Assembly: GCF_900116205.1 (NCBI RefSeq) | Contig: NZ_FOZS01000001.1 | Coordinates: 62,001 to 126,000 of the forward strand | DNA: 64,000 nucleotides | Direction: 5' to 3' | Origin: Halostagnicola kamekurae | GTDB taxonomy: Archaea; Halobacteriota; Halobacteria; Halobacteriales; Natrialbaceae | Shown: positions 51,109-60,788 of the stretch, in pieces | Position numbering within the stretch: the stretch's first letter is position 1 | Layout: every line of letters begins with the position of its first letter | Program-made: the position numbers and the translations under genes | The notes under the pieces: model-generated | What the model saw: only the letters and a program-made list of their open reading frames with translations | What the model was told of the DNA's origin: nothing | Databases searched by the model: none

Positions 51109-52551
51109 TCAGTCGTCCGCGTCGGTCGCGCTCGAGCGGTCGTCGGTCGCGGCGGTTCCGACGGCCGTCTCGCGCAGGTCCGCTTCGATCTCCTCGAGCG
51201 ATCGGCCCTTCGTTTCGGGGACGAGCTGGTAACAGAACACGAGCGCGAGCGCCGAGAACGCGCCGTAGAGCCAGAACGTGCCGGACTGGCCGAAGACATC
51301 GACCAGCCGAAGGAAGGTCAGCGAGACGATCAGGTTACCGGCCCAGTTGACGACCGTGACCACGCCCATCGCGGTCCCGCGGACCTCCATCGGGTAGATC
51401 TCGGAGATCATCAGCCAGAACACCGGTCCGAGACCGATCGCGAAGAAGGCGACGTACAGCATCAGGCTGCCCGTCGCGACCCAGCCGACGATACCGGAGA
51501 GCCCGGGCAGGTAGAACACGGCGCCGAGCACCGCGAGCATCAGCGTCATGCCGCCCAGACCGGTCAACAGCAGCGGCCGACGGCCGGTCCGGTCGATCAA
51601 CAGGACCGCGACGACGGTCATGACGACGTTGATCGCACCGATTCCGACGGTGGCGAGGATCGACGCGGTATCGGCGAAGCCGGTCGACTCGAGGATCGTC
51701 GGCGCGTAGTACATCACCGTGTTGATGCCGGTGATCTGCTGGAACGCCGCCAGCCCGACGCCGACGATCAACATCGGTCGAACCCACGCCTTGAGCAGGT
51801 CCCGAAGGGTGCCGGATTCGGTCTGGATCGTCTGTTTGATCTCCTCGAGTTCCTCACCGACCCGCCCTTCGGGCCGCGTCCGAGAAAGTACGTCGCGCGC
51901 GTCCGATTCGCGGCCCTGTTCGTAGAGCCAGCGCGGACTCGCGGGCATAAAGAGCATGCCGAGGAACAGGATAGCTGCGGGAAGCATGCCGATACCGAGC
52001 ATCCAGCGCCACTCGCCGCCGTTGGCGAAGGCGTAGTTCACCAGATACGCGATGAGGATCCCGCTCGTGATCGTTAACTGGTTGAGCGAGACCAGCGAGC
52101 CGCGGATCTTCGGTGGCGATATCTCGGAGATGTACAGCGGCCCGACGACGGACGCGAAGCCGACGCCGAGTCCGTCGACGATCCGGCCGAGGATGAGCAC
52201 CTCGACGTTCGGGGCGACCGCCATGATGAGCGAGCCGATGAAGAAGACGACCGCGCCGACGAGGATCAGCCGGCGGCGACCGAGCCGATCGGCGAGGCGG
52301 CCGCCGAGTGCGGCCCCGAAAATCGCGCCGATCATCGCGCCGCTTACGATCACTCCTTCGACGAGGGAGGGGTCGATCGCGTACCCCATGATCGCCGTCA
52401 GGTCGAACGTGTCTCGGATGTAGAGCATCGCGCCGGAGATGACGCCGGTGTCGAATCCGAACAGTAAGCCGTTGAGGGCCGCAAGGCCCGCGACGACGTA
52501 CACGAACGAATTCCGATCGCCGGTCGTCGTCCCTGTCTGAGTAGCCGACAT
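51109..52551 (-). CDS. Sugar porter (major facilitator superfamily)
   Basis: A 480-residue transporter with 12 membrane segments. Sugar porter motifs are clear: LFGFDTGVISGAML in helix 1, GRLADRLGRRRLIL after helix 2, PLYISEISPPKIRGSL after helix 4, PASPRWLYEQGRE at the end of helix 6, and PETKGRSLEEIE near the C-terminus. QQITGINTVMYYAP in helix 7 is the substrate-binding stretch. Likely a proton- or sodium-driven sugar importer; the substrate is unknown. The start ATG at 52551 gives a normal, polar N-terminus. Confidence 0.93.
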   Translation of the reverse strand: MSATQTGTTTGDRNSFVYVVAGLAALNGLLFGFDTGVISGAMLYIRDTFDLTAIMGYAIDPSLVEGVIVSGAMIGAIFGAALGGRLADRLGRRRLILVGAVVFFIGSLIMAVAPNVEVLILGRIVDGLGVGFASVVGPLYISEISPPKIRGSLVSLNQLTITSGILIAYLVNYAFANGGEWRWMLGIGMLPAAILFLGMLFMPASPRWLYEQGRESDARDVLSRTRPEGRVGEELEEIKQTIQTESGTLRDLLKAWVRPMLIVGVGLAAFQQITGINTVMYYAPTILESTGFADTASILATVGIGAINVVMTVVAVLLIDRTGRRPLLLTGLGGMTLMLAVLGAVFYLPGLSGIVGWVATGSLMLYVAFFAIGLGPVFWLMISEIYPMEVRGTAMGVVTVVNWAGNLIVSLTFLRLVDVFGQSGTFWLYGAFSALALVFCYQLVPETKGRSLEEIEADLRETAVGTAATDDRSSATDADD

Positions 52552-52796
52552 TGGTAGTCTGTGAATTATTCTTTCAGATCAGAGTTAACAAACGCATCGG
52601 TCTCGAGCCGTGTCGAAAAGCGCTCGACTCGAGTGTGGGATTTCGATGCGCAAGACCAGATTACTGTCCCCAAGCGATACTGAATCGGAGTCAGCAGTCC
52701 GACGAGTAATGTTCGCGGCTCAGCAGTCTGGGACAGTCGGCGAGCAACACCTACCAGTCGATAGGAGCACCAATAGAATGGGGTCGCTCTCGCCAA
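52552..52796. other. 245-base gap, nothing recognised
   Basis: Between the sugar porter and the DUF5518-like gene. Short ORFs on both strands here have unnatural translations. There is no good TATA box beyond that expected upstream of the sugar porter. Confidence 0.4.
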
Positions 52797-53198
52797 CTAT
52801 CGAGAGGCAATGGTGTTTGCCACCCAACCACCGACACGACCGCATCCTCGGCCGAATAGTGGTGCAACACACACCACAAGTCCACTGGCGAAGACAAAAA
52901 ATATGACACTAGATCGCGACCATGTCGCCGTCGTACCTGCTGTCACGAGGAATATGAGCAGTCCGAAGACCCCTCCAATAAAACCAGCGCGGAGTCCAGC
53001 AGCACTTGGGTCTGACGCGCGGGTTGCGGCGATGATTCCTGCGATGAACGCTCCGAATATCATTATACCAGCACCGATGGTCGCCTCCGAGTTCGGTAAC
53101 CAATTTACAAGAACGGTGATAGGTAGCGAGGCTATCGCACCGATGAACGCGAATCGCCATATTTCAGGAAGAGTGCGGACGCGGAGAGGCGACGCCAT
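52797..53198 (-). CDS. DUF5518-like small membrane protein
   Basis: A 133-residue protein with four hydrophobic segments (IWRFAFIGAIASLPITVLVNWL, GAGIMIFGAFIAGIIA, GFIGGVFGLLIFLVT, SVIFFVFASGLVVCVAPLFG). The GAFIAGIIAATRASDPSAAGLRAGFIGG stretch matches the haloarchaeal DUF5518 pattern, with one small loop of polar residues between segments two and three. Function unknown. The ATG at 53198 is used. Confidence 0.72.
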   Translation of the reverse strand: MASPLRVRTLPEIWRFAFIGAIASLPITVLVNWLPNSEATIGAGIMIFGAFIAGIIAATRASDPSAAGLRAGFIGGVFGLLIFLVTAGTTATWSRSSVIFFVFASGLVVCVAPLFGRGCGRVGGWVANTIASR

Positions 53199-53348
53199 AT
53201 GCTCTTCTGAGAATTGCTAACAGTATATCACTTCCGGAGGGTTGAACAATAAAGACTTCAGCGGGTATTCAAGCTCCGCGACACTCGCATACAAAGCACG
53301 CGTGGCTTTCGGACTCGAACGCCGCCTGAATCCCTGATTCCGCCCGAA

Positions 53349-56006
53349 TCAGTCTTCGATCTCGATCGCCGGACGACCAGGTTCGGCGTTTCGAAGCACG
53401 TCGTCGTCGGCGTCGGTCGCGCGGACGACCCGAACCGGCACGTCGAACTCGCGTTCGATCAGCCAGACGGCCGACTCGAGGGCGTCGTACTCGGCGTCGA
53501 CCTCGAGCGGGCGGGTCAGCGCCTCCCGCTCGGCTTGCAGGTCCTGTCCGTAGCTGGCTGCCGCGTCGCCCTGCTCGCGGATTTCCGAATTCTGCATGAG
53601 TTCGCCGATCAGGTTGTTGGCGTCGCTCTCGATGGCGATCTCGAGGGCGTCGTACTTCCACTCGGGCGCGACGACGACGTCGATCGATTTCGGGTCCTCG
53701 ATACCGGCCACGTCGATGATCTGGCGGATGTCCTCGCGAGTGTTCTCGACCAAGTTGCGGCGCTTCTCGACGTGGTCGCGATCGACCGTCGCGCTCGGCC
53801 ACGGGGCGTCGACGACGAACTCGTTGTTTCCGAGCGCGTCGTACAGTTCTTCGGCGATGTGGGGCGCGACCGGTGCGAGCAGGCGGACGACCGCAGAGAG
53901 GCCGCGCTCGTAAGTCGCAGCGTGTGGCTCGGTGTACTCGGCGTACTGGCGGAGCGTCCGGACCAGTTCCTGACTCTCGCGAACAGCGGCGTTGAAGGTC
54001 AGGTCGTCGTACTCCTCGCCTGCGATCGCGATCGTCGCGTCGATCTCGCTCTCGACGTAGCTCGCGACGGCGTCGTCCTCACCGTCGGGCGGGCTCGAAG
54101 CATAGTCTTCGACCAGCTCCTTCAAGCGGGTCAGGAAGGCGTACGTCGAGCGCACGCCCTCCTCGCTCCAGTCGAAGTCCCGCTCGGGCTGGGCGGCCTG
54201 CATCATGAACAGCCGCGCGGTGTCCGCGCCGTACTCCTCGACGATCCGCTGGGGCGAGACAACGTTGCCGACCGACTTGGACATCTTCTCGCCCTCGAGT
54301 TGGACCATCCCCTGTGCGAGCAGGTTCTCGAAGGGCTCGCGGTGCTCTAAGCCCTCGTGGTCGGCGAGGACCTTCGTGAAGAACCGCGAGTAAAGCAGGT
54401 GCATCACGGCGTGTTCGATGCCGCCGACGTACTGGTCGACCGGCATCCAGTCGTTGGCCCGCTCGCGGTCGAACGGCGCGTCCTCCAGCTCGGGCGAGAC
54501 GTACCGCAGGAAGTACCACGAGGAGTCGACGAAGGTGTCCATCGTGTCCGTCTCTCGAGTGGCCTCGCTCCCACACTCCGGACAGGTCGTCTGCTTCCAC
54601 TCCTCGGCTGCGTCGAGCGGGTTCCCGGTGGTGTTGATGAACTCCGGGAGTTCGACCGGCAGCTCCTCGTCGGGAACCATCACGGGACCGCACTCGTCAC
54701 ACTGGACGACCGGGATCGGCGTCCCCCAGTAGCGTTGACGGGAGATCCCCCAGTCGCGAAGCTGGTACTGAGTCGCCTCCGCGGCGCTGTCGATGTCCGC
54801 CGTGAGTCGCTCGCGGGCGACTTCGCTCTCGAGGCCGGAGTACTCACCGGAGTTGACGAGCACGCCGTCGTCGGTGTAGGCTTCCTCGCTGACATCCGGC
54901 GCGTCGGGAACCGTCTCGCCGTCCCAGTCGTCGGGTTCGGGAGCGATGACGGGCACGATTTCCTCGCCCATCTTCTCGGCGAAGGCGTGGTCGCGCTCGT
55001 CGTGGCCCGGCACGGCCATCAGCGCGCCGGTTCCCACGTCCGAGAGGACGAAGTCGGCGACGTAGACCGGAATCTCGTCGCCGGTGACGGGATTGGTCGC
55101 GGTCAGGCCGGTCGCGACGCCGTTGGGTTCGTCGCCCTCGGGGTCGGCTTCGTGCTCGATGAACTCGCGAATCTCGTCGTTCTCCTCGGCGAGTTCTTCG
55201 CTGATCGGATGGTCCGGCGCGAGCGCGAAGAAGGTCGCGCCGTGAATGGTGTCGACGCGGGTGGTGAAGGCCTCGACCGAACCCTGACCCTCAATTTGGA
55301 AATCCAGTTCCGTCCCGTACTGGCGGCCGATCCAGTTGCGCTGCATCTGGCGCACCGAGTTGGGCCACCCCTCCAGATCGTCGATGGCCTCGAGCAGTTC
55401 GTCGGCGTACTCGGTGATCTTCAGGAACCACTGCTCGAGTTCGCGCTGGACGACCGGGGTATCACAGCGCCAGCAGAGTTCGGCCTCGCCTTCGACCTGT
55501 TCGTCGGCCAGCACGGTTTCGCACTCGGGACACCAGTTGACCTCGGCGTCGCGGCGCTCGACCAGTCCTTCCTCGTGAAACCGGGAGAAAAGCCACTGGT
55601 TCCACTGATAGTACTCCGGCTCGCAGGTCGCGATTTCGCGCTCCCAGTCGTAGCCAAAGCCCATCGAGACCATCTGCTCGCGCATCGTCTCGATGCAGTC
55701 TTTCGTCCAATCTCGAGGATTGGTATCGCGTTCCTTGGCCGCGTTTTCGGCCGGCAGCCCGAACGCGTCCCAGCCCATCGGGTGGAGCACGTCGTCGCCG
55801 TTCATCCGCCGGTAGCGGGCGTAGGCGTCCGTGATCGTGTAGTTTCGGACGTGGCCCATGTGGAGCTTACCGGACGGATACGGGTACATCCCCAGCACGT
55901 ACGTCGGATCCTCGACGTCGTCGGACGTTCGATATGCGTCGCCCTCGTCCCACGCGTCCTGCCACCGCCGTTCGACCGCTACGTGGTCGTATCCCTCTTC
56001 GGTCAT
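53349..56006 (-). CDS. leuS: Leucyl-tRNA synthetase
   Basis: An 885-residue class I synthetase that charges tRNA-Leu. The HIGH-type motif is HMGH at 49-52 (YPYPSGKLHMGHVRNYT) and the KMSKS motif is at about 574-578. The editing domain lies between, with TNPVTGDEIPVYVADFVL near 305 and the zinc-binding Cys pairs CPECETVLAD and ELCWRCDTPV around 160-180. The overall length is that of the bacterial-type LeuRS rather than the longer archaeal form, as usual in haloarchaea. Confidence 0.97.
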   Translation of the reverse strand: MTEEGYDHVAVERRWQDAWDEGDAYRTSDDVEDPTYVLGMYPYPSGKLHMGHVRNYTITDAYARYRRMNGDDVLHPMGWDAFGLPAENAAKERDTNPRDWTKDCIETMREQMVSMGFGYDWEREIATCEPEYYQWNQWLFSRFHEEGLVERRDAEVNWCPECETVLADEQVEGEAELCWRCDTPVVQRELEQWFLKITEYADELLEAIDDLEGWPNSVRQMQRNWIGRQYGTELDFQIEGQGSVEAFTTRVDTIHGATFFALAPDHPISEELAEENDEIREFIEHEADPEGDEPNGVATGLTATNPVTGDEIPVYVADFVLSDVGTGALMAVPGHDERDHAFAEKMGEEIVPVIAPEPDDWDGETVPDAPDVSEEAYTDDGVLVNSGEYSGLESEVARERLTADIDSAAEATQYQLRDWGISRQRYWGTPIPVVQCDECGPVMVPDEELPVELPEFINTTGNPLDAAEEWKQTTCPECGSEATRETDTMDTFVDSSWYFLRYVSPELEDAPFDRERANDWMPVDQYVGGIEHAVMHLLYSRFFTKVLADHEGLEHREPFENLLAQGMVQLEGEKMSKSVGNVVSPQRIVEEYGADTARLFMMQAAQPERDFDWSEEGVRSTYAFLTRLKELVEDYASSPPDGEDDAVASYVESEIDATIAIAGEEYDDLTFNAAVRESQELVRTLRQYAEYTEPHAATYERGLSAVVRLLAPVAPHIAEELYDALGNNEFVVDAPWPSATVDRDHVEKRRNLVENTREDIRQIIDVAGIEDPKSIDVVVAPEWKYDALEIAIESDANNLIGELMQNSEIREQGDAAASYGQDLQAEREALTRPLEVDAEYDALESAVWLIEREFDVPVRVVRATDADDDVLRNAEPGRPAIEIED

Positions 56007-56162
56007 CTCTTGATTAGGTGTGTTCGTGACGCGGCCCTATACCTTTCCATCCAAGTGCCGCCTTTCGCTCCGCGGTACCGTTTTTCATCGCCGCGACGAT
56101 CTCGTCGGGACACGCTCGAGCCGTTCGGCAAGAGAGCACGGTCGGTCGACCGGTTCGGCCGA

Positions 56163-56582
56163 TCACTCGATGTCGATCCGTTTCGACTCGTCGTCCCCGC
56201 TTTCTTTGGGAAGCGTCACCGTCAGGACGCCGTTCGTGAAGGTCGCCGAGACGGCCTCCTCGTCGACCGGCTCCGGCAGCCGGATGCGGCGGTTCGCCGA
56301 TTTGCTCGTCCGCTCGCGGCGGACGTACTCGCCCTCCTCGAACGCCGTTTCGTCCTCCCGAGTCGCCTCGAGCCGGAGCGCGCCGTCCGACAGCGTCAGC
56401 TCGATGTCGTCGGTTTCGTAGCCGGGCAAGTCCGCCGTCACGACGAACTCGTCGCCCTCGTCGGCGACGTCGACGGCGACCGAGCCGGGAACCTGCAGCC
56501 CGCCGGTCATCATTCCCTCCTCGACCTGGTTGCTGATTCGGTTGAGCAGTTCCTCGAGGTCGTCGAACGGGTTCTGGCGCAT
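56163..56582 (-). CDS. hsp20: Hsp20 small heat-shock protein
   Basis: A 139-residue protein with an alpha-crystallin domain at about 35-125 (VAVDVADEGDEFVVTADLPGYETDDIELTL, RTSKSANRRIRLPEPVDEEAVSATFTNGVLTVTLPK). It holds unfolding proteins as large oligomers. The N-terminal arm MRQNPFDDLEELLNRIS is short. The start ATG at 56582 is chosen over two upstream ATGs because a TATA-like GTTTATTC near 56609 predicts transcription at about 56583, a leaderless start. Confidence 0.92.
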   Translation of the reverse strand: MRQNPFDDLEELLNRISNQVEEGMMTGGLQVPGSVAVDVADEGDEFVVTADLPGYETDDIELTLSDGALRLEATREDETAFEEGEYVRRERTSKSANRRIRLPEPVDEEAVSATFTNGVLTVTLPKESGDDESKRIDIE

Positions 56583-56615
56583 ACTTCTCATACGTACTCG
56601 AGTAGAATAAACGCT
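56583..56615 (-). promoter_or_regulatory. hsp20 promoter, leaderless
   Basis: On the minus strand, GTTTATTC lies at about 56605-56612; transcription would start near 56583, immediately before the ATG at 56582. Confidence 0.5.
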
Positions 56616-56805
56616 GCCCGTCGATCGGCGACAAAGAGACGTTCGATTCGTCACTGACGGCGTCGCAGCCGCGCCGAAACGAGTCGGGCGGCGGGTCTCC
56701 TCGAGTCGATTGTTTCCAAATTGGTCGAGTAGGACGTCAAAACATCAATTGACGAGGATTTTTGATGGATGAAGTGTTACTACGTTGTACAGACGGTCGT
56801 TTCAC

Positions 56806-57648
56806 ATGAATCTCGAGATTTCGCGTCGCCAAGCTCTCGTCAGTGGGAGCGTCGTATCGATCGCCGCTGTCTCGCTCGGCGCTGTCGCAGTCAGTACCGG
56901 AAGCGATGAACAAGAGAAGACCACGGAGACGGCCACCGAAACGTACGCGGCGGACGAAATTTCGGTGACGGCCGACGTCGGCAGCGTTTCGATCACCGGT
57001 GGAGATCGCGAGATGGTCGAATTCGAGAGCACGAAACGTGGTACGGAGAGCGCTCTCGATCGCACGATACTACGGCGAAACGAGAGCGGCGGATCTCTCG
57101 AGGTAACGGTCGATTACGAACGGACTCTTCTGGATCGGCTGGTGTCGAATTCGAGACCGGACGTCGAAATCGATCTCGCCGTTCCGGCCAAACTCACAAA
57201 CGTCGCGCTCGAAACGACAAACGACGGTGTCCGAGCACGCGATATCGAAACTGACCTCACAGTCTCGACTATGAACGGCAATATCGACATCGAGGACGTG
57301 TCGAACGTCGATGCCCTCTCGTCGACGAACGGCGGGATCGACGCCGACGTGGAAGCGCTCAACGACGGCGCAACGGTCGAGACGACCAACGGCGACGTCA
57401 CCATCGGGACAGACGCGCTCGAGGGGGATACGACGATCGAAACGACGAACGGCGATATCGAGTTCGGTCTCGGTTCGTCCGCCGATGCGACCCTGTCTGC
57501 GTCGACGACGAACGGCGACCTTTCGATTACAACCGACCGCGCGGAGGTTCTGACGGATACCGACGACGAACTCGAGGCGGTCGTCGACGACGGCACACAC
57601 CGAGTCGAGTTCAAAACGACGAACGGTGACGTGACCATCGGAGACTGA
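56806..57648 (+). CDS. Tat-exported DUF4097-type beta-repeat protein
   Basis: A 280-residue protein. The Tat signal is MNLEISRRQALVSGSVVSIA with a hydrophobic core to about residue 32. Then a beta-helix of DUF4097 type follows, with repeats around TTNGDVTIG (for example ETTNGDVTIGTD, ETTNGDIEFG, TTNGDLSI, KTTNGDVTIGD). DUF4097 is found in many surface-associated or chaperone-like bacterial proteins; its function is unknown. The ATG at 56806 is picked to place the RR pair near the N-terminus. Confidence 0.8.
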   Translation: MNLEISRRQALVSGSVVSIAAVSLGAVAVSTGSDEQEKTTETATETYAADEISVTADVGSVSITGGDREMVEFESTKRGTESALDRTILRRNESGGSLEVTVDYERTLLDRLVSNSRPDVEIDLAVPAKLTNVALETTNDGVRARDIETDLTVSTMNGNIDIEDVSNVDALSSTNGGIDADVEALNDGATVETTNGDVTIGTDALEGDTTIETTNGDIEFGLGSSADATLSASTTNGDLSITTDRAEVLTDTDDELEAVVDDGTHRVEFKTTNGDVTIGD

Positions 57649-57699
57649 ACGAATCACCGGGGACGATTCTGAATACGCCGATACCGACGAATCCGAGCG

Positions 57700-58155
57700 T
57701 TACTCGGAAAGCGTAACGGAGCCATCCTCGAGCGCGTCTCCCAGCACGTCGCGGGCGTGACCGTCCGGATCGACGTTCTCGTAGACCGTCTTTACCTCGC
57801 CGTCCGCGAGGAAGAACGTGGTTCTGGCTGCTGTGCCACCGCTACGATCGACGCCGAAACGATCCGCCAGGTCGCCCTCCGGATCGGCCAGCAGCTCGAA
57901 CTCGAGGCCTTCTGCCTCGCAGAACTCCCGGTGGGAGTCGACGTCGTCGGTGGAGACGCCGTAGACCTCGACGCCGGCGTCCCGATAGGTGTCGTACTCG
58001 CGCTGGAACTGATTGGCCTCGATAGTACAGCCGGGCGTGTCGTCGCGCGGGTAGAAGTAGACGACGGTCGGATCGTCGAACGCGGGCGAGACCGTCTCGC
58101 CGTCCTGATTCGGTGCCGTGATCTCGGGTGCGTCGTCGCCTGTCTCGAGTACCAT
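57700..58155 (-). CDS. Peroxiredoxin (BCP/PrxQ type)
   Basis: A 151-residue thioredoxin-fold peroxidase that reduces hydrogen peroxide and organic peroxides. The peroxidatic Cys is in YPRDDTPGCTIEANQF, with the TPGC motif near residue 43. The resolving Cys expected five residues further on in PrxQ is replaced (N in IEAN); Cys near residue 79 (EFCEAEG) may take its role. Length and SVTLSE end are typical. It lies on the minus strand with pheA upstream. Confidence 0.92.
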   Translation of the reverse strand: MVLETGDDAPEITAPNQDGETVSPAFDDPTVVYFYPRDDTPGCTIEANQFQREYDTYRDAGVEVYGVSTDDVDSHREFCEAEGLEFELLADPEGDLADRFGVDRSGGTAARTTFFLADGEVKTVYENVDPDGHARDVLGDALEDGSVTLSE

Positions 58156-58223
58156 CGTCTGGGCGTTCCGGGCGACGAGGAAAAACAGTTTCTGGTCATC
58201 ACTCGAGTCGACGCCGGCCGTCG

Positions 58224-59030
58224 CTACTCGACGACGTGTTGGGTATCGTACGACCCCAGCCGCCGGACCCAGCCGTTCTCCGCGAGTTTCTCGAGATCCG
58301 CGAGCGCTTCCTCGGTTCGAGACTCGTAGAGGCCTGCCTCGATGTCGATATGGAAGACGTAGTCACCCAGTCGCTCCCCGCTCGGTCGGGACTCGAGTCG
58401 CGTGAGATTGATGTTTCGATCGGCGAAGGGCTCGAGGAGCTCGAGGAGCAGCCCCGGGTAGTCGACATCGGGATACGCGACGATGGAGGTTTTTCCGCCG
58501 CCGGGCGATCGATCCGCCGCCGGCGCGACCGCGAAGAATCGCGTGGCGTTCGAGGACCGTTCCTGAATGTCGTCGGCGATCACTTCGATGCCGTCGCCGG
58601 CGTTGTCCGGATGGGCGATACCGGCCATCGACGGGTCCTCGCGAGCGTACTCGACGCTCTGGGCCGTGCTGGCGACGGCCTCGAGGGTCGCGTCGGGGTA
58701 CGTTTCCTCGAGGTAGGATCGACACTGAGCAAGCGCCTGGGAGTGGCTGGCGATCGTCTCGAAGTCCTCGCCCTGGGCGAGCAGCGCGTGGTTGATGGGG
58801 GTGACGACCTCGCTGACGATCGCGATTTCGTACTCGGCGATCGCGTCGAGGCTTTCGGTGACGCTGCCTTCGATACTGTTCTCGATGGGGATGATACCCC
58901 GATCGTACTCGCCGCTCGCGACGGCGTCGACGATCGCCGTCACCGACTGGCGGAAGTCGATGTCATCGCCGATCGCCTGTGCCGCGCGGTGGGAGTACGT
59001 CCCCTCGGGTCCGAGCGTGACAACGGTCAT
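58224..59030 (-). CDS. pheA: Prephenate dehydratase with ACT domain
   Basis: A 268-residue enzyme that makes phenylpyruvate in phenylalanine biosynthesis. The catalytic domain (about 1-180) begins MTVVTLGPEGTYSHRAAQAI and includes the conserved PIENSIEGSVTESLDAI and STAQSVEYA, and the substrate-binding TRFFAVAP. The ACT domain (about 185-268, KTSIVAYPDVDYPGLLLELLEPFADRNINLTRLESRPS) binds phenylalanine for feedback inhibition. The start at 59030 fits the family better than the longer frame. It is followed by the peroxiredoxin on the same strand. Confidence 0.95.
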   Translation of the reverse strand: MTVVTLGPEGTYSHRAAQAIGDDIDFRQSVTAIVDAVASGEYDRGIIPIENSIEGSVTESLDAIAEYEIAIVSEVVTPINHALLAQGEDFETIASHSQALAQCRSYLEETYPDATLEAVASTAQSVEYAREDPSMAGIAHPDNAGDGIEVIADDIQERSSNATRFFAVAPAADRSPGGGKTSIVAYPDVDYPGLLLELLEPFADRNINLTRLESRPSGERLGDYVFHIDIEAGLYESRTEEALADLEKLAENGWVRRLGSYDTQHVVE

Positions 59031-59080
59031 GACCTCTTGTTTACGGGTCGGGAGCAAAAGCCCATCGGGAACCCGGATCG

Positions 59081-60406
59081 TCAGTCGTCGGCCGCGGTGG
59101 GAGCATTGGTTCCGGTCGACGGATCACCGGAGACGAGCCACCCCTTCTCGGTCGCGTCCGCCGCGACGTGCGGTTGGAAGACCCACGCGCAGAAGGCGAG
59201 GATGGGGATCATCGAGACGCCGACGATTGCGTAGCCGACGTGGAGGTTCGGAAGGAACGGCGCGGCGAACACGAGCGGGTAGACGGAACCGCCGACCGTG
59301 CCGATACCGCCGACGATACCGGCGACGGTGCCCGAGTTGTTCGGGAACATCGCCGGCACCTGCGCGAAGATCGCCCCCTCCGAGAAGGCACAGCCGACGC
59401 CGACCAGAAATCCGGCGCCGACCGCCGCGTAGACGTTCCCGGTCAATCCGGCGGCCGTCATGCCGAACATCGTCAGGACGACGAACACGAGCGTCAGGAA
59501 CGTCCACTGTTCCCGGTACCGGCCTTCGAACCACGGCAGCAACTCGAGTTCCTCGCGTGCGAGGACGTCGCTGACGTAGCCGCCTATCGGCCGAAGCAAG
59601 CCCGCTGCGACCGAGAACGTCGCAGCGAAGGTGGCGGCGATCACGATGTCGCCCTGTCCGAATCCCTCGCGGTAGTAGGTCCCCAGCCAGCCGTTCATCG
59701 CCACTTCGAGGCCGAACGTCATCATGTACGCCGCCGCGAGGACGACCGCGCCGTGGCGGGTCGCGATGTAGAGCCACTGTCGTCTGTTGACGCCGTCTCT
59801 GGTCGCCTGCCGTCTGGCCTCAGTCTTTGCGGCACCGCCGAGGACGAAGTAGACGACCCCCAGAACGACCGCGATCACGCCGGTGTAGAAGAACGCGGCG
59901 CGCCAGTTCGACGCGAATATCGGACCGCTGTACTCCGCGCCGAAGAGCCGCGGCAGGGTGAAATACGCTCCGAGCCCCGCACCGGCGTTGCCGATACCGG
60001 CGAAGATCCCCTCCGCAAGCCCGAGGTTCTCCTCTTCGAACCACTGAGAGACGTGCTGAATTCCGATCACGAAGGTGACCCCGGCCAGCGACGCGATAAT
60101 ACGCGAGCCGACGAACACCTCGTAGGTCTGGGAGAACGCGCTGATGATCGAAAAAGTACCCACGAGCAGAAGCGTGATGCCGGCGATCACCGGCGCGCCG
60201 AACCTGTCGGTGAGCGGCCCGACGAGTATCCGCCCGAGCGGCACGGCGACGACGGCCGCGCTCGAGACGACCCCGAGTTGTGCAACCGAGAGGCCGAACT
60301 CGGTCGCGATGGCGTCGGTGAACGGGGCGAAGGAGAACCAGATGACGAAACCGAGGTTGAACATCGCCGTCGCGAGGAGCAAGTTCTTCCACTTGGCGTC
60401 GATCAT
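59081..60406 (-). CDS. narK: NarK/NNP-family nitrate/nitrite transporter
   Basis: A 441-residue transporter with 12 membrane segments that imports nitrate or exchanges it with nitrite. The nitrate signature [10 protein letters not shown] is near residue 137, and the conserved [15 protein letters not shown] in helix 1 and [14 protein letters not shown] after helix 2 are present. The start ATG at 60406 yields [17 protein letters not shown]; the upstream frame is not family-like. The leader up to the predicted start site is about 180 bases and begins at a perfect palindrome. Partners nasA and nirA are far away. Confidence 0.82.
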   Translation of the reverse strand: MIDAKWKNLLLATAMFNLGFVIWFSFAPFTDAIATEFGLSVAQLGVVSSAAVVAVPLGRILVGPLTDRFGAPVIAGITLLLVGTFSIISAFSQTYEVFVGSRIIASLAGVTFVIGIQHVSQWFEEENLGLAEGIFAGIGNAGAGLGAYFTLPRLFGAEYSGPIFASNWRAAFFYTGVIAVVLGVVYFVLGGAAKTEARRQATRDGVNRRQWLYIATRHGAVVLAAAYMMTFGLEVAMNGWLGTYYREGFGQGDIVIAATFAATFSVAAGLLRPIGGYVSDVLAREELELLPWFEGRYREQWTFLTLVFVVLTMFGMTAAGLTGNVYAAVGAGFLVGVGCAFSEGAIFAQVPAMFPNNSGTVAGIVGGIGTVGGSVYPLVFAAPFLPNLHVGYAIVGVSMIPILAFCAWVFQPHVAADATEKGWLVSGDPSTGTNAPTAADD

Positions 60407-60589
60407 ACGCCCACCTCGTTCGGTTCGCCGACCGGTCCGATCGAACCCACACCGGCACAGCCGGCCGGCCGTCGGCGCTTGGTGGGTCGCGCTGACGAGG
60501 CCGCGGACCCGTCCAGACTGAGGAACTCGTTTCGATGTGAACACACGGTTTTTCTATCCCGAAGTTGGTGGACGAACGTACCCATATTT

Positions 60590-60609
60590 CGACTAGCCAT
60601 GGCTAGTCG
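60590..60609. promoter_or_regulatory. Perfect 20-bp palindrome at the narK transcription start
   Basis: CGACTAGCCATGGCTAGTCG is its own reverse complement. It lies over the predicted narK transcription start, where a bound protein would block initiation. The central ACTA-CCATGGCTA is shared with the nirA promoter (38484-38495), so it may be the operator of a regulator of nitrogen assimilation. Confidence 0.6.
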
Positions 60610-60726
60610 GACACGTATAAGCGTATTTATTAGACAACTATAACAGTACAACGGAATAGCCGTTACACTAGGTCGTATTATCGTCTTTGGAAACTGGACG
60701 AACGACCAGTAATACGGTCCAAGGGA

Positions 60727-60788
60727 GTCGGTCGAAAACAGTCGGTCGAAGCGATCGACCGAAACCGGTCGGTCGAAGTCGGTCGGTC
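60727..60788. repeat. GTCGGTCGAA-type repeats downstream of MC1
   Basis: GTCGGTCGAA occurs at 60727-60736, 60741-60750 and 60768-60777, with the inverse ATCGACCGAA at 60753-60762 and an end part GTCGGTCGGTC. The unit spacing is irregular. It may be slippage-derived, a regulator site or simple-sequence DNA. Confidence 0.55.

Noticed and set aside
52566-52906. Short ORFs on both strands between the sugar porter and the DUF5518-like gene
   Set aside because: No natural protein composition and no promoter; adjacency to the next stop is by chance.
54357-56657. A 766-residue plus-strand ORF antisense to leuS
   Set aside because: Mirror of a well-supported synthetase gene; no motif of its own.
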